Shown in pieces: positions 62,819-64,000 of a DNA stretch of 64,000 bases. Under the pieces are notes generated by a model that was not told where the DNA came from, made no database searches, and saw only the letters and a program-made list of their open reading frames with translations. The position numbers were made by a program, and so were the translations under genes. The stretch is from NCBI RefSeq assembly GCF_037081715.1, contig NZ_JAZDDH010000001.1, positions 496,001 to 560,000 of the forward strand. The letters run 5' to 3'. Position 1 is the first letter of the stretch, and each line of letters begins with the position of its first letter. Source of the DNA: Halalkalicoccus sp. CG83. Lineage in GTDB: Archaea > Halobacteriota > Halobacteria > Halobacteriales > Halalkalicoccaceae.

Positions 62819-62850
62819 GTAATACCGTGTCATATGATAACATTGATGTA
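62819..62850 (+). promoter_or_regulatory. AT-rich promoter-like stretch upstream of the phasin-like gene
   Basis: GTAATACCGTGTCATATGAT and the following AACATTGATGTA form a local AT-rich patch about 65-95 bp before ATG 62915, inside an otherwise GC-rich intergenic region. It contains CATATG and TAATA, possible TATA-like cores; if used, the mRNA would have a leader of about 40 bases. Confidence 0.35.
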
Positions 62851-62914
62851 GACGGTCGGTGAAGAGCAACGCGAACGGCCGCCGACCAGTCAACGACCAC
62901 GAGCGAGACAACCC

Positions 62915-63484
62915 ATGCCTGACCAGAATTCCGGCCCACTGACGAACGTGTTCGAGCTTCAGCGTACCGCCATCGAACAGAGCCGCGACGCCTTCGAGCA
63001 GATGATCGACTTCCAACTGCAGTTCACCGACGCGGTCGTCTCCGGCACGGAGGCGACCAGTGAGCTCTACTTACAGGGTATCGAGACGAGTCGGAAGGCG
63101 CTACACAGCTATCTGGACGCCGTCGACGCAACGCTCCCCGGCTCCGACGACGCCGTCGCCCAGATCCGGGACACGATCGACGAACAGTTCGACCGGCTAG
63201 AGGACCAACAAGAGGAGGCGATGGCTGCGATGGAGGAAAGCATCGACGAAACCGAGGACGCCTCGGAGGTCTACCTCGACTCGCTGGACGACCAGCTCGA
63301 CGTTCTGATCGACGCCCACGAGCAGACCGAGGAACGGACCGTCGAGGCCCTCGAGCAGATCGAAACACAGGTCGAACGGATTCAGGAGGAAGGCCAGGAA
63401 CAGGCCGCCAGACAGGCCGAAGAGCTCCAGGAACGCGTCCAGGACTTCCAGGAGCAGATGCAGTCGACCAGTTCCGAGGACTGA
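62915..63484 (+). CDS. Phasin-like coiled-coil protein, 189 aa
   Basis: Starts MPDQNSGPLTNVFELQRTAI. The N-terminal 70 residues resemble haloarchaeal phasin/PhaE-associated helices (EQSRDAFEQMIDFQLQFTDA). The rest is an acidic Q/E-rich coiled coil (TEERTVEALEQIETQVERIQ). It has no cysteines, signal or membrane segment. Phasins coat polyhydroxyalkanoate granules, and no PHA synthase is in view, so the call is based on sequence feel and could be another helical scaffold. Confidence 0.62.
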   Translation: MPDQNSGPLTNVFELQRTAIEQSRDAFEQMIDFQLQFTDAVVSGTEATSELYLQGIETSRKALHSYLDAVDATLPGSDDAVAQIRDTIDEQFDRLEDQQEEAMAAMEESIDETEDASEVYLDSLDDQLDVLIDAHEQTEERTVEALEQIETQVERIQEEGQEQAARQAEELQERVQDFQEQMQSTSSED

Positions 63485-63705
63485 GACACGGAGCGGGTTC
63501 CCCCGATCTACCCAATATGACGGGAAGTTCTCCCACGGTAACGGACAACAGCCGCGCACTGGCTGGAGTGCTCTGGATAAAGCTGGCGCCTGAGACGGTG
63601 CCTACTCCAAAAGCCGCCGAATCGTCGTCTACGAATCCGTTCTCCGAGAAGACAGAGTGCGACTCGTATCCCGTCTACGACCGTCTTACAGCGGTGAAGG
63701 AACCG

Positions 63706-64000
63706 TTAGGCGAACTTCGCTTCGAGAAGCGTCACTAACAGATAGGCCGCCAACCGTTGTGTGCCCTCCGTGGAATCGTAGGGCGGCGAGACCTCCATCA
63801 GGTCGACCGCGCCTACCGCGTCGTGGCTTCCGAGCACGCGCATCGCGGCGAGCGCCTCGCGCGCGGAGAGGCCGCCGGGGACCGGCGTACCGGTACCGGG
63901 GGCGACGGACGGGTCGACCCCGTCGATGTCGAAGGTGACGTACACCGCGTCCGTTCCGTCGGCGGCCGCCGAGACCGCTCGCTCGACGACCCGTTCGATC
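63706..64000 (-). CDS. speB: Agmatinase/ureohydrolase, C-terminal part (5' end outside window)
   Basis: The last 97 codons of a ureohydrolase enter from the right edge. VYVTFDIDGVDPSVAPGTGT is the metal-binding block (DxDxxDP) and PVPGGLSAREALAAMRVLG the conserved follow-up; the end is LLVTLLEAKFA. Agmatinase (agmatine to putrescine and urea) is the usual archaeal member; other members, such as arginase or formimidoylglutamase, cannot be excluded from the C-terminus alone. 63485-63705 shows no convincing gene. Confidence 0.85.
   Translation of the reverse strand, partial: IERVVERAVSAAADGTDAVYVTFDIDGVDPSVAPGTGTPVPGGLSAREALAAMRVLGSHDAVGAVDLMEVSPPYDSTEGTQRLAAYLLVTLLEAKFA

Noticed and set aside
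63517-63738. 73-codon plus-strand frame before and into the agmatinase end
   Set aside because: Overlaps the agmatinase coding end, lacks motifs and has no clear promoter; possible but not supported.
1-64000. tRNA, rRNA, CRISPR arrays, transposases and integrases
   Set aside because: I looked through the intergenic stretches on both strands and saw no cloverleaf with a T-loop, no spaced repeats and no transposase or integrase motif. A covariance-model scan would be needed to exclude small RNAs.

Overview
The window is chromosomal DNA from a halophilic archaeon (class Halobacteria). The evidence is very high GC, strongly acidic proteins, TATA boxes about 25-30 bp upstream of start codons (leaderless or short-leader genes), and an archaeal information-processing set: PCNA, PriL, a clamp-loader small subunit, Hjc, TBP, eIF1A, Rio1, Dim2/Pno1-like KH protein, thermosome and L40e. 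It also has haloarchaeal hallmarks: a double-TatC fusion next to a single TatC, many Tat signal peptides, and small acidic or one-to-two-helix membrane proteins. The genus cannot be fixed from the sequence alone. I see no insertion sequence, prophage, CRISPR array, rRNA or tRNA; this looks like a core chromosome segment with a few decaying genes.

Layout. 1-6 kb: divergent tatC genes, a Tat-exported DUF4397 protein, a ribbon-helix-helix regulator overlapping a preQ0/queuosine-precursor-type transporter, and the rRNA methyltransferase RlmE. 6-9 kb: acyl-CoA dehydrogenase and an MmgE/PrpD protein. 8.8-12.7 kb: replication and recombination (PCNA, PriL, a SWIM zinc-finger protein, Hjc). 12.7-20.6 kb: a secreted GH3 glycosidase, adenosylhomocysteinase, a DadD-type amidohydrolase, HisG and a secreted M14 peptidase. 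20.7-26.6 kb: CPBP protease, TBP, a sodium:solute symporter with a one-helix partner, and HisD. 26.6-31.9 kb: tRNA G10 methylase, thioesterase, clamp-loader subunit, zinc alcohol dehydrogenase and RNase Z. 31.9-39.1 kb: DUF460 protein, then an initiation/ribosome-biogenesis/proteostasis run (eIF1A, Rio1, an APH-type kinase, KH protein, thermosome). 39.2-45.2 kb: Lrp/GlnA pair, a pyridine-nucleotide-disulfide oxidoreductase relic, BrkB-type membrane protein, Trm1 and a second SWIM-like protein. 45.2-52.7 kb: a frameshifted DUF4260 gene, MOSC protein, HisH, a uracil-repair-like operon (DUF5786-like, DUF99, type-4 UDG), MBL hydrolase, DegT aminotransferase, GNAT-DUF5816 protein and L40e. 52.7-64 kb: a second symporter with a DUF3311 partner, Tsr3, MFS transporter, SerS, CBS protein, MBL hydrolase, AMP-forming acyl-CoA ligase, a TrkA-C relic, a phasin-like coiled-coil protein and the end of agmatinase.

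Three histidine genes (hisG, hisD, hisH) lie apart rather than in an operon. AhcY and DadD could together recycle S-adenosylhomocysteine. The replication and repair genes (pcn, priL, hjc, clamp-loader subunit, udg, DUF99) are spread as separate small units. The parts most worth checking are the small coupled ORFs, the RHH-transporter overlap, the DUF5786-DUF99-UDG unit, the two SWIM proteins, the kinase inserted in the eIF1A-Rio1-KH run, and three degraded genes.
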